This document shows positions 26,365-38,800 of a stretch of DNA of 64,000 bases, one piece after another. The notes under the pieces were generated by a model. It was not told the origin of the DNA. It made no database searches and was given only the letters and a program-made list of their open reading frames with translations. The position numbers and the translations under genes are program-made. Positions within the stretch are counted from its first letter, which is position 1. The number at the start of each line of letters is the position of its first letter. This DNA is from Tilletiaria anomala UBC 951 (Eukaryota; Basidiomycota; Exobasidiomycetes; Georgefischeriales; Tilletiariaceae): positions 1-64,000 of the forward strand of contig NW_013546949.1 of NCBI RefSeq assembly GCF_000711695.1, in the 5' to 3' direction.

Positions 26365-28610
26365 TTAAAGATTGTTGCAAATGTCGTCACCCCAAGGCTG
26401 CGTGCTGGCATCCTGAGGAATCCAACCGTACTTCAGACCTGTCTGATAACTCCAGTCAGGAGCTCCGGCGTTCTGCAGCGTGTGGAAGCTTTCATCAGGT
26501 CAGCGAACGACCAGTACCAGAGTAGGCTGGGAGAAGGAAAAGACACGGGAGCGCACCTTCCAAGCCCAGTACACCCAGCCTGCGGCGTTGTACTCTGCAA
26601 GACCAAGACGGAATCGTGAGGGTGGTTGACGCGTGAGATGGTGCCGTGGACACTCGTCCACTCAAAACAAACTTACCATAAGTCTGGACTTGCGTCGCCC
26701 AGTTCCTCGAGAGGAAGACCATGTACTGTTGACTACAGGTGAAAGTGGAAGGACGTGTCACTATGCGTGCGTTTAAACGTTTTACGCTCGTCCAGCTGTT
26801 TACGTACGAGTATGGGTAGTTAGGACCAGAAGGGAATTGGACAGGAGACTGGTTGACAGGGAAGTCGCGGTCGTCACTCTTGTCGCCATTCGGGCCGCTA
26901 GTAGACCACTCGCCCATGATCGAAGGGTAGAGCTGGTTGGAGTTCCAGATTTCGTCGGAGAGCGCACAGACCTCACGAAGACGAGCGGTGTCCTGTTCCG
27001 ATTACGATAGATGCAACGAGCGCATATCAGTGGAGTGCAAGGATGGTTCCACCGGATCGCAAGTCGCTTACCTTCTCCTGCTTCTGCTGGTCAGAGTAGA
27101 CAAAGTCTGTGCGTTGAAACATAAGGAGGCTCAATGGTCAGCTGGCTACTCAAGGTACCTTATGGAGCAGTCGATAACAACACTCACACGGATGCTTGTC
27201 CAAGAGTACGCGATCGCGGTTGCTCCCAGTCCAGAAGTTAGCCCAGTAGCCGAGGCCAAGGAAGCCATCGTGTGCGACCATCGTCAAGTTGCTCGACACG
27301 GACTTGTCCCTGTTAGGGTGGGCAATTGCTTCGTGAGCCCAGGGATAGTATGTGTTGAGAAGGCTCTTGACGTCCCCGTTGTTCTGGGCTTGAGGCTCGT
27401 TCACGGCTTCGATACCGGTGACGATGCCTTTGTACTGGTCCTTGGAGAATTCGCTGATCAAATCTGTACGACATGAAGTGGCTTGTGTAAGCACATGTTC
27501 AGGGGGGACATCAAGGGTCAGACGAACAGTTGAGTGCCTGTTGAGTTGCGGTGTAGTAGCTTGGATTGTACGGCCAGTTGATGCTGCCAGCGTGGCCGCT
27601 GTTGTCGAAGCCGTTCTGAGAACCCGGAACGCCGTGCAGGTCGATCCAGACCTTGAGGCCATACTTGCCAGCGAGTAAGACACCCTCCTTGAGCGCATCG
27701 AAGCGGTTGGCGGCGACGTAGGGCGCAGACCCGATCAGGTCGGGGAAGGCAAAGTAAGGGATGGGAATACGGACGTGGTTCAAGCCAGCGGCCGCGATGT
27801 TCTTCCAGTCATTCTCGGTCATCCAGCTGTTGAAGTGGTCATTCATAGTCTTGGTAAGGAAGCTTGCGTCGGTGTAGAGACCGGCGGTCCACTCGTCAAT
27901 AATGGCACCGTTGTATGGCGCGTTTTGTGAGTGGTCATTGAGCCAGCTGTTCAGCCCAGGATCCATCCAGAGCTCGAATAGTAGCCTGATGATCAAGAGT
28001 TGCACGCCCAGGGCCATTGTGAATTTTGTATTCCAGGAAACTACGCGGTTGACACCTCAAGCGGGAATGCTTACCAGTTGCCAATGTTGACGCCACGGAC
28101 AGGCGAGTTGGGGTCGCCATAGGGGAAGCCGCTGCCGCCAGGCAACCTGCCCTGAATCGTGGCTGTATCATTTTGGTCGAAGATGTGGTTGAGGTTGAAG
28201 GTCTCCTTCGGGTAGCCCGGGTAGCGAGCGTGTTCGCTCTTGGAAGAGAGCCAGTGAGCGACAGCGGAGACGGCAGCAAAGTCGATACCGATGGACCCAG
28301 AGAGCTTCTCCAGGCGGTCGGAGGCCTTGTTCAGCTTCTTAACGACCTTGTCTGCCCACTCTGGGCGCTGCTTGTCATTGTAGGGATCCCAACGAGGATG
28401 CTGGTACTCGAGCCTGTGCGTCTCGATCGCCACGGAGACACCGCCCCTGTTAGGAGGCAGGTTTTGGAGTTCACTCCTGTCCAGCGTCTCGGGATAATAG
28501 AGCGCCTTGTAAGGGCTGACACCGCGCAGGGTGCGTGTGCTGGGTAACGCGAGCGTCGCCGGCACCCAGGCGGCCAGCAACGTGGCCGCTGCGACGGCTT
28601 CGAGCTTCAT
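26365..28610 (-). CDS. EXG1: Secreted exo-beta-1,3-glucanase, GH5 family
   Basis: The start ATG is at 28610-28608 and the stop at 26367-26365, with about nine exons, one only 35 bases (FVYSDQQKQEK). Residues 1-22 form a signal peptide (MKLEAVAAATLLAAWVPATLA). A region of about 150 residues without known domain precedes the catalytic barrel, which opens VRGVNIGNWLLFELWMDP. GH5 landmarks follow: HVRIPIPYFAF, IDLHGVPGSQNGFDNSG, the acid/base Glu in GIEAVNEPQ, HDGFLGLGYW and the nucleophile Glu in IMGEWS. The last exon ends YGWIPQDASTQPWGDDICNN plus Leu, the normal C-terminus of fungal Exg1 enzymes. These enzymes trim wall beta-1,3-glucan from its non-reducing ends. The N-terminal extension is unusual for the yeast enzymes. 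A broken relative lies about 3 kb upstream of its start, in the opposite orientation. Confidence 0.93.
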
Positions 28611-31558
28611 GATTGAGTTGGGTCGTTAATCGTTATGTGAATCAATGGAGGAGGTCTGAGTGGAGCGGTCAGGAGTAGCCGAAAGCCGGGAAGGCGAATT
28701 GGGCTGGTTCGAAGGGGCAAGTGGAGAATGGATGTCGTGTGCGCCGATCTCGCGTTCGCGGAGAGCCTGCATGTTCTAAATATCAATAAGGAGAAGAAGA
28801 TGGCAATCGCTGCATCATAAATAGCAAGCTACTACCTGGTCATGGGTAGTGGAGCGTGGGGGGGCGGCAACCAGTGCACCCACCCTTTCTCTCGCTGGAT
28901 CAAGCACCCACACACGAATGTACCCATCACGCGAGCTCGACATGCCGGCAAGGCAAGTCGGCTAAGCAGTGAGAAAGTCGATAAATCGAGTTCGTAGTCC
29001 GCTACGGTCGAAGAAGTCGAACGGTCCATTTGCTGGAGCTGGAGTGCGCTTGGCACTGAGGAGCCAGCCCAACTCTGCAGCACAGGCCACAGTGGCAGAC
29101 GCCACAGAATTAGTTGCCCACATGTTGAGCGCTAGAGCCTGATTGTATATGCCATATGGTGCTACACAAGTGTAACATGCTGTCTACGATGAAGATATGT
29201 AGACAGCAGACACACATGCGAGTGCTGTGGGTACGCGCAACAACGGCACATTACAAACGTAGATATACAATACACCTACATAGTTCGCAGCTTGGGGCCC
29301 CACATACATAAAGAGTACGGACATACAGATTCATAGTGCTGATGGGGCCCTGGATCATTTAAAATTCCGCATTTTCCGCAAGGTTCGAACAGCATATCGA
29401 TCGAACATCTGTCCGGTTCCTGTCTGATGATGAAGACAGTACGAGATACAACATTACAAATATACGCCAAGTTTCCAATGGAATAAGGGAACCCGTGCAA
29501 GGTCTGAAAAACGCAAAGCGCCCGCTTAGTCCAGACTTTAGGACTGGCAGCCGGTTGCCATGACGCCATTGTGCGAATGTTTAAGAGAGACGAGGGGGAG
29601 CCATTGTATTACAACTATCAGGCAGCCGGTTCCTGCAACCGCACAGCTGCACGGGAGGGACGCAATATCCCAGGGCCAGTACCCGAAAAATACCAACAAG
29701 AAAGTCTTCTGATAGTCTGTGCGGAGTCCTGGGTCTACTGACCAGAGGAGATGAGTAGATAGGGGCGCGGGGCGCATGAGCGCTCATAGCCTCTGGGTTT
29801 CCCCGAAGCTCCGTTTATTTCAATAATCTTTGCAACATAGCAACTCCTCCTCGACAAGGGAATCGCCACTCTTTTGTCTTCACCAGGAAATAGTCAATAC
29901 ATGGTCAGCTAAGGCCGCTTCGATAAACAGCCTTGTCAAGTAATCACCCACCACCACACAAAATAGCAAGAATGGCTGCCATACAGTGTTGCGGGATATC
30001 GCCTGTGGAGCTTCTTGCGTTGCAGCGTGGCCGAGCGTAACGCCTGACGCGTGTGGGTATGAACTTCGTTTGCATTTTGGCCACTGCAGGTCCGACTCAC
30101 GACTTGCGAATCGCTCAAGCGGCCTTGCTAACTGTCGAGTCGCAAGCGCAGGCAGACGCTTACCCATCGTAAGCACCCCGCAAAACCCTTGGAATTGACA
30201 TATGGAGCGCACGATTTTTTTAGCCTTCCATGTCATGCTTAGCGCCGTTGCCACCAGTCTTTAGCGCCTTTTGAATCAACGCCAAAAAGTATGTACCGCA
30301 GCATGCTGGAGAGCTGGAAGCTTAGAACGTTGCATTCACAAAAGGTACCTATAAATCCTTAAGGTTAAAAACAGCCAAGGATAGCTAGGGAAAAGTTGAT
30401 GAGCGATGAGCGAATACTCGTCACCTTGTCAAGCGTCCACAATTCATGCGTTCCTGACACAGGGCTTCTCACAATCAAGCTCAAGCAGGTTCAACAAAGT
30501 TAGGCGTCTGTGCTGGAATTGGCTTCAGGGCTGCGTTGGCGCTTGTAGACCACACAGCGAGTACTAGCACTGGGAACAGGTGGGTGCATATTCAGGAGCA
30601 AAGCTTCACGCTGCTCGCAAATAATGCTTGCTTCTCCATATTTAGAATGGTTAAAACACAACACAGGCCGAGCTCTGGCGAACTGCCATAGGCTACTCGT
30701 AACCTGCTGCAAGCCTGCAACAATGTTGCGACTCTTCAGCAAATTTCTCGTTCGCTTTTCTCAGACTTGGAGTGTGAGGTCGCAAGACGCTGAGAGACGA
30801 CCCGAACAGACGGGCTAAAAGAGCGTGTGAGTCCATGCAAGTTCAGCGCCGTCCATGACATCTATATTGTATGATAATACACACACAGATTTGCTGTGTA
30901 AGATGCCATATTTCATCATGCATCGCTATAAGCGCTGAATGATCGATACGCGATAATGACTGTAGGTGAATATGTAATTAAATGTTGATATATATCACTT
31001 TCCTTGTTGAAGAGCAAGGCCCTATGTTGAAAGGCTCTGAGTGAGTGGGTTATCGTTTACTATTGGTTACTGACATGGAATCCCTCAAGCGTTGAGCGTT
31101 GATCACACATCATATGTACCATCCAAAGATTGTGGTGCTTTCATAGTGCACATGAGCTTGCCTGCTTCCGATATGGCCACAAGTCGCAAGGAGAGATCCG
31201 TGGGTTCGACCAGCGTCGAAATGGTATGATGTAATTCAACACTACTAGGACTCGTACCCTCGTGTTCGATTTGTTCAAAACGAAAGGTTGCGCATGCATC
31301 GCACAGTACACACATCTGCGAGTTTCACCGATTTCACCAGCGGAAACACGGTGAAACATGTGATCGCGAGGGGTGCACGAGGGTACAGCGCAAAACTCGT
31401 TACAACCGAAAGGACCGATGAAGCCATGACGCATGAAGAAGCACAAAGAGGCACCGGGTTCTTTTGTCCTTTTGATTCATACGCGGATTTCCTCGGCCCC
31501 TTTTGCGCGTTGCACTCTGTCACTTTGTGCTTGCTAGGAAAAGGCTATTCTCAAGCAG
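28611..31558. other. Gene-poor stretch
   Basis: Nearly 3 kb upstream of the glucanase gene holds no recognisable gene. It contains a perfect 10-base-pair hairpin at 29178-29208 and two short GGCAGCCGGTT copies near 29547 and 29621. Some sequence just before 31558 may belong to the glucanase relic but is too decayed to assign. Confidence 0.4.
29178..29208. repeat. Perfect inverted repeat (10-bp stem, 11-base loop)
   Basis: TGCTGTCTAC at 29178-29187 pairs with GTAGACAGCA at 29199-29208. The site is about 570 bases upstream of the glucanase start. It may be a protein-binding palindrome or a hairpin; no poly-T follows. Confidence 0.6.
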
Positions 31559-32163
31559 GTCCGCGCTTTGACGAGATCTCGAAATCGAACCAGGCGTACC
31601 CATTCGTCATGGATACGATGGCTCCAAACGGTCCGAAAGGGTAACAACAGCAAGGGCCGCAACTTCCCTGTCAGCAAATCTTCTGTCAACTTTCCGGCTG
31701 GACCCATTCATCCTACTTTGAGAGTCTTTTGATGCTGGCCCGGGGCGCTGAGCTGGACTAAATCGTTGAGCATCGACGTCCCTGGAACAGACACTAATAC
31801 ATGGTCTTCCTCTCGAGGAACTGCGCAACCCACGTGCAGATAAATGACGCGTTTGCCTTTTTCCTACTATTCACCGATCCGTTCAACTCCTACTAAACCG
31901 CACTCACTCTTCTCCTACCTTTCACCTGCGAGATGCAACAGAGTCCAACGCTTCTGACTGGGTCAAGTATGCCTGGAAGAACATCGGCGCGTCTTTCCTG
32001 TTATCTTGTCAGCGGCTTCTGCGGCCTTTGACTGAGAGCTGTTTCGTTATTGACAGGTGCCCTTAACTGGAGCCTCAAAGTCGGACTGCAGTACGGCTGG
32101 ATCCCGAGGAACACTGGCGCAGCCTTGGGGTTCGGACATCTGTAACAAACCTCTGAGCTTCTG
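31559..32163 (+). pseudogene. Broken C-terminal fragment of a GH5 exo-beta-1,3-glucanase
   Basis: Pieces in shifting frames match the end of the intact glucanase at 26.4-28.6 kb. DEISKSNQAYPFVM answers DEIWNSNQLYPSIM. RNFPVSKSSVNFPAGP answers RDFPVNQSPVQFPSGP. DWVKYAWKN answers GWVYWAWK, and LNWSLKVGLQYGWIP answers PDWSYQTGLKYGWIP, followed by QPWGSDICNK. Intron remnants with CAG acceptors remain between pieces, so it arose by DNA duplication, not from a spliced transcript. The position of the nucleophile Glu (GEWS in the intact enzyme) now reads DTMA. At least three frame disruptions are visible and the 5' half is missing or unrecognisable. The divergence from the intact copy suggests an old duplicate or a separate paralogue that decayed. 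Confidence 0.85.
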
Positions 32164-33738
32164 AGCGCTAGCTATGAACTTACAAAAACACGCATATTCC
32201 GTCTCATCTCGCGCACTTGGGGAAATCACCAATTTCCGAAATACCCCTTCGAAATTCCCGATCGTCCTCGGTTCGATCATATCACTTAATCTTAATTGTT
32301 CATGTCTCATATTTCCAACTCTAATGCGCGCCAGCTGGCTTCTGACTGCATCGCTCTACACCGGAGGTCGAGGGCCTGGTGGGTGTAATGCATGATGCGG
32401 AGGGGGTGGCTGCTTTTGCCGAGCGACTCTTGATGTTTCCCACCTATACATTGTTTTCTCTCTATTCTAATCGCTCTCGACACACCCGCCCTGGTCTTTG
32501 GAACGCATCCACTTGGATATCCAGCAAAGATAATCATGCACTCGTTTCTCCCTTCACATGGGAACACACCATACATAGTTTAATTGATTGATATTCTCCC
32601 GCTGGCATCCTAGCGAGCTCGCTCGCGGCTGGTAACTTCTATAAAGACGAGCCGGCACATCTCTCGTCACGCATCTCCTACATGAGTTGGCTCTGAGCCG
32701 AGTAGATTCGTCCAAGGACTAAGCTTTACAGTACACTCAGGTTTCCACAGCTGATTGCATGAAGGCTGCCGTGGTTCAATATCACTTTGGATTTGGGACG
32801 GACCAGATTTGGCGTCCCCTCTTATAGTCGGCGCGGTCGTCATCGCTGATCACGGAACAACCCATAAGTTGGTGGCCAGCGGATGGGGCAGGCACCGCAG
32901 CGCAGTAGCTCAGCCCCGTCCACAAGCAGCAGAGAATAGCTGGACACCTTTGAAGGGTATGTAAGGCAGTTGGTTGGAGAATACAGTAAAGATTGCGGAT
33001 CTCGCACTTCGCACTCCGCTTCTTGCAAATGTCTGTCTGATTGGGCGTCGATCGGTTGTAGCCGGGAAATTTCATTGGGGGTTTATCGTCGATCAACCTA
33101 ATCTTGTTCAGCTGATCCATATTGCGGCGCCCAGCCGGGTTGTGACATTTGCACCGTAGCGGCACTACAGCAGTCATTCCCACTCGAGCACTGTGACTGT
33201 GGCTGTGATACCACGGTTAGTGCACTAGAATTTTAATCTAATCCCTACCATGTGTGGTATGCACCGTTTATATATAGGACAAGGGCGTCACATCGTATCA
33301 CATATACCAGGCTACACATCTTCCCCTTCGTGACCTCATCGGCACCATCTATTCAATTCTCCACCCTGCTTGTCCAACCTGCTGCTTCCATCCGAGCATA
33401 GAAATATCTACAGCCCCCGGTTGCCAACGCCCCGCGTCGCAAACATAGAGCCAAGAGCAGCGTCGATAGACGACTTTGCGAATACTTCCCGGATCGCGCT
33501 CTGTTACTCCCCGTCGTAACCCCTCAGGGTCCTCAGCCGCCTTCTGAACCGTGGAGCGTTGGCGCTTGACAGTCAGAAGACTCGCTCGCCTTTCTTTTAC
33601 GTGGAGAGCACCCCATCTCATTTGCTACAGCAAGATTCACTGCTTGGCATTGCATATAGACACAGACTCCCCCCGCGCTTCCGTCGTCGTCCTACCAACC
33701 CCTGGAACTCAAGCAAGGCAAAGCAGAGAAAAGAAAAA
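32164..33738. other. Upstream region of the CFA-synthase-like gene
   Basis: About 1.6 kb without a recognisable gene precedes the CFA-synthase-like gene. The last 350 bases are CT-rich, as in fungal leaders, and a TATA-like word lies near 33267. Nothing else is identifiable. Confidence 0.4.
33267..33278 (+). promoter_or_regulatory. TATA-like element
   Basis: The word tttatatatagg lies about 460 bases before the ATG of the CFA-synthase-like gene, ahead of a pyrimidine-rich stretch. It is a candidate TATA box on position and sequence only. Confidence 0.35.
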
Positions 33739-35692
33739 ATGGCGTCCTACGCGATCTCCGTAACGGACAGCGTATATAGCTCTCTCACCTCGAACGTGTG
33801 GACACTACTTGTCTCTCTCTCACGAACAAGCGTTACCGGCCTGCTGAAGCGTCTGCAAGTCGGGCAGCTCGAGATCAGGACCGATTCCGGTGTCTGGAAG
33901 TTCGGAGACCCGGCGCTCATCCGGAGCAAGGAGTACAACCGCGAGGCCATCGCTAACTCTGCCACTGCCAGCGCTGGCGCTCGAATTTCGCCTATTCCGG
34001 CGGGTGCCACTCCGGGCGTTGAAGGGCCAAGTCCAACCACGATCCTGTCATCTTCAAAGGGAGTTGGCACAACTGCTCCTGCTTCTACTTCTGCAGCATA
34101 CAAAAAGACGGACACAATCAGGGCGACGAATGCGCCGCAAGCAGTCCTGATCGTCAAGGATGATGCCTTTTGGGTCCGCATGTTTGTCGGTGCCGACCTC
34201 GGCTTTGCTGAGAGTTACATGCTTGGAGAGATGGAGACGCCAGATCTCGGTGCTTGCTTTGAGGTGAGTGACTCGTTCGCATCTGGAACATGCTTGAGAG
34301 GAAAGGAAAAGGCAATGCTTGCCCAAGCTGACGAGATCTGACACTCATCTGACAACAGCTCTTCATCCAAAACCGCGTGGCGATATCAGAACTCTCTGTC
34401 GGTCTCGTCTCTTCCGTGATGTCGTGGGTCCAGGGGCAGCTGAACAAGCGGTACGCCAACACGCGTAGCGGCTCGCTCAAGAACATCGGCGCGCACTATG
34501 ACATCAGCAATGCGATGTACGCGGCCTTCCTCAGCGCCGACATGACATATTCGTCCGCCGTGTTCCCCACGCTGGATGCTGACATCACCGGTCCGCTGTA
34601 CAGAAGCGTCATGGAGGACAGCAACGCATCAGTCGAGACGTTCATCAACGGGCATTCCCAGCGCAGTGCAGAGACCGGTGCAGTCAGGCGGCTCCACCAT
34701 CGCGGGCCGAGAATCGACCACCCGGACTCCGCCTCGTCGCCGGCAGAGGACGAGCTGCTGGCCGCGGATGAGCTCGAGGACGGGCAGCTGCGCAAGTTGC
34801 GTCTGCACATCGAGCGTGCCAACATCCGCCGTGGTGACCACGTCCTTGAGATTGGCACGGGCTGGGGGAGCTTCAGCTTGGAGGCTGTGCGTTTGACGGG
34901 CTGCATGGTGGATACCCTGACGTTGAGCATCGAACAGAAGGCACTGGCCGAGCAGCGTATCGCCGCCGCGGGTTTGAGCAGCAAGATCAAGGTCCACCTG
35001 ATGGACTACCGCGACATGCCCGCTTCCTGGACCGGTCGCTTCGACCGGATCGTCAGCATCGAGATGCTTGAAGCAGTCGGCATCGAGTTCCTCTCCACGT
35101 ACTTCGCATGCCTCGATCGCGTGCTGAAGCCGAACAACGGCGTCGTTAGTATCCAGTGCATCACCATCCCCGAGGTGCGCTACAAGAAGTACATCCAGCA
35201 GACCGATTTTATCCGCAAATGGATCTTCCCCGGTGGTGTCCTGCCCAGCGTAACTGCGATCATCGACGCGGTCGAGAAGGGCACTGACGGCCGCCTCGTC
35301 CTTGACACGGCGCATGCCATCGGCCCACACTACAGCCGAACGCTCCGGGAGTGGAGGATTCGTTTCGAGAAGAACTTTGAAGACTTTATCAAGCCCGCGC
35401 TCCTCATGGACCATGACGACATTCGAGGTCTCGCGCCGGAGGAGCAAGCGAAAGAGGTCGAGATCTTCCGACGAAAATGGATTTGTGAGTATCAACGAAG
35501 CCCGCTGGGGGCAAAAGTCTAGCCAGGATCCAGAAGTCAAACCCTCTAACCTGCACATCTCTCTCGGTGGTGATTTGAACGGCAGATTACTTTGTCTATT
35601 GCGAGGTTGGCTTCACGCAACGAACCATCGGCAACCATATTTTGTCCTTCACACGCGAAGGCAATGTCACATTACCGGTCGGCTGTGCCTGA
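33739..35692 (+). CDS. Cyclopropane-fatty-acid-synthase-like methyltransferase
   Basis: Three exons (33739-34263, 34359-35484, 35586-35692) give 585 residues. The order of parts is an N-terminal region with DAFWVRMFVGADLGFAESYM, then IGAHYDISNAMYAAFL and MTYSSAVF, the SAM-binding motif VLEIGTGWGSFSLEA near residue 336, DYRDMPASW, SIEMLEAVG, and a C-terminal YYFVYCEVGFTQRTIGNHIL. These are the marks of the CFA synthase family, which adds a methylene or methyl group from SAM to a double bond of a membrane lipid acyl chain. Where bacterial enzymes have an active-site His (LLHTIG), this one reads SIQCITIPEVRY, like plant and fungal relatives (ISIPDERY type). An insert of about 90 residues between VFPTLDAD and the SAM motif is low-complexity. 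Product and substrate are not determinable. It converges on the Zn2Cys6 gene, 128 bases between stops. Confidence 0.87.
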
Positions 35693-35820
35693 GGGAAGGC
35701 AGCATTCACTTCCTCAATGGTGTTCGTCGAAGCAAAAGCTGGCGGCGCTGACGACGATGTATTACGCGTGCCCGCACTTGGTCCATCACTCTTCGCTGCA
35801 TGCTACGTGTAGGGTGGTTG

Positions 35821-38800
35821 CTACGTCCAGGGCGAAGACGCTACGCTTGCGTCGCAGTAAGCATTGCTGCTATTGGTACCGTTAGTGTGAGCATGAAGCG
35901 ATGGCGGCGGTGCAAAAGGCGGGAGCCCACCAAATTCGCTTCCCGCATACGGATTGGTAGCAGCCAGCGTGTTGAGATCTCTTACGTCTCCATCGCCGCC
36001 CAGAGTCAACGTAGGGGGCTGCTGCTGCTGTCCTTGCTGTTGCGCATCGATGACCGGCCACGGTCCATATGCAAATACGAAAGCTTCGAGTGCCTGGAAC
36101 CAAGGTTGGGAGTTAACGAGCGCAGCGTCATGTTTTAGCTGATTTGTAAGGTCCGGATTCGCTGCGTGCTGTCGCGGCATGGGTACTGCGTTCGAATAAG
36201 ATGCACTTCCGAAAGCAGCCATCGCCGATCTCTTCCTCCCTACAGGCGAAATATGGCCGGCATTGCCAGCACGGTTGAGGTTATCGTTCGATCCGACTGG
36301 TCCAACGGGGTCAAAGCTGGGGCAAGAGGGCGTATCTGCGGCGCTTACGGAATTGGTACGTATTGAGCTGCTGCCAGCATCCCATTCTGTGAAGGGTTGC
36401 AGTGCGGAGATTTCTGAAGGTGGAATGGAGAGATCGGGTCCTAGCAGGAGGAGGATCTGCTTCAGCTTTCGTAATTTCGCAACGAAGGTGTTCCGCTGGT
36501 TGAGGTCCTGGACCGAAGCTTGGTCCGGATGCGCGTCCACTAAAACAAAACAAAAAAGCGCTGCTCAGACCACGTGAAATGATGACTTCGTACCTGCAAG
36601 GCTTACTCATGAAGACGTGGTGCTGTAAGAGAAGCGCACCTGAGGTAGCCAGTCGAGCTAGAAAGGACCCTCTCGCAATGAACCCCTGTATGAAACCAAG
36701 GGCGCATGGTCCCTTCAGCCCTCGTTCCAAAGGTATGAACGCCCCGTCACCTACAAGGGTCGGCATACTTACCCTCTTGCTTTTGAGGATCTGTGGAGCT
36801 TCATGCTTTGGTCGCGACATGAGCTCCTCGATGGGTAATGAGACAGCGCTAATCTCGAGGAATAGCAGAACGAATGCATGTGCGGATTTGAAGCATAAAT
36901 CGCGCGAGATCCGATATCGGGGATCCAGCCATCCTTGAACGTAGTACCTTCTGTAATTGCGAAAACGGAAGGAGCGTTATTCCTGTCTGCGACATGGCAT
37001 CGGTGGCAAGTCTAACGGCGTCGTGGAAGCAAAGAGAAAGGAGGACAAGTGCTCACCTGTGCAAAGACATGATGACGATCTCGCTTAAGCACGCCATCAT
37101 GCACTGACGCCAGAACATTCTCTTGCCATCGAAAGGCTCCTTACAAATCTGGTCAGGATCTGCAAGCACGTCGACTCTGAGTTCGGCAGGGATGGTGCGT
37201 GTGAGGCTCTCGAAGCGTTTTTGAAGACCCATGGTCAGCTGGAAGCCGCTCTCGTCGTCCATCTGTTGTCGTTCGGAGGCCTTGCGTAAGATGCGTCCCA
37301 TCTCGAATCGGATCTTGAGCTCGACAGGCCATGGCCCGTCAATCGAAGCGATGTCCCATGCCGAGTTGCTATAGAGGAAGCTCGGAGTGGGCGAACCGCC
37401 CTTGTTCTCCGACCCGTCTGGGATCATGCACATGCGGCGCGAAGACGTGCTGCCGAACCAATCACTCATGCACAGGTTGACCCAGACACGCATACGATCC
37501 AGCATTTCGGTGCGCGATATGTGCGCAGGAGGCTCGAGGTCCAAGTTAGCGCAGATTCCGTTCTGGATCGTCATGACCGACGCGAGAAGTCCGAGGTTGG
37601 ACCCGCGCGCGGCTGAAACGACGTGACCAATCAGGATCTCGCTACGGACTGAGTCAGCGCTGGGATATTGCACGCTTTCGACGGCATCAAGCGCGCGCAT
37701 CGCAGCATCGATAAATGTTGCGATGGGCGACTCAAATTTTGCATTCAAGGCCGATAATTGCTCTTGGTCGTCAGTGTAGAGGAGAGCGCTAAGAGGGAAA
37801 GAGGACTGTCAGTTTGCCATTGCCATCGCTTGGGATCGCAACACTGCGACGTTCACCATGAAGCCATCGCAAGGATGAGCGCGACGAACGTGAGCTCAGA
37901 CCGTAATTGCGCACCCCAATGCATTTTTGATCGACCCTTCCACATCAAGCGCATCTCCTCATGCTCCCGCAGTCGATTCCAAAAAATGTCCGGATCGACA
38001 CAATAGTGTAAGAATGAAGCATCGCGAAACTAGGCAGGTAAGAGCGTGACCATGGCTCGTCAGAATAGTCGCAATGGGGAAAATGGACAGAATGTGCTGG
38101 AGGACCACGGCAACTTACATAGACTTCACACAATTTCCTAACGGTCTGTGTATCTGGCAGCAGGTCAAGGATCTTCCATAGCACACCTTCCCTTGCTGCA
38201 TCCTCAGGCTTGTGCCACGCGAATGTAAATGTCCCGGGCTGTGCCCAGCCGCTTACACTTTGTTCTTGAGTCGCGCTCCAGATAGATGCCTCTTCTGCTT
38301 TATTCGAGGAAGGTATCATTCGACGATGCTGGTGCTCTGCTGATCCTGGTCCTGGTCCTGCTCCTGCTCCTGCTGCTGCCGCAGCCGCTGCTGTTCCTCC
38401 GGGACCAGACGACATTGCGTACTTGAGTCCAGCAAGTGCAGCAGCAACACCGCCATCATCTGCGCTCTGGTTTGCTGGACTGTCCAGCGCTGCCTCGTCC
38501 TGTCCACTGCTTGACGCAATTGGAGGTAAGTTCACCTGAGCACCCATCTTAGTCGCCAATGACAACATGATCGCCTCCAACCGGTCCATCCGATCGATCA
38601 GCGGGCCAGGCACGACCGTATGTCTCCCACTCATGATGGGTTGCACACCCTCTTCCCACGTGCACAAACTGCACTCGTTGCGATCTATGCAGGCGCCGCA
38701 CGGCGCGCGACGATCGCATTTCAGCTTTCTACGCCTGCAGTTCTCGCATGATGTCGTTCGTTTCTTGGCCATGTTGTTGCTGTTGGAGGCAGTGCCAGAC

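Noticed and set aside
30021-30110. tRNA-like A-box (GTGGCCGAGCG) with a weak B-box-like GGTCCGACTC
   Set aside because: No acceptor stem or T stem can be paired, and no poly-T follows, so it is not called a tRNA gene. It could be chance or a very decayed tRNA-derived repeat.
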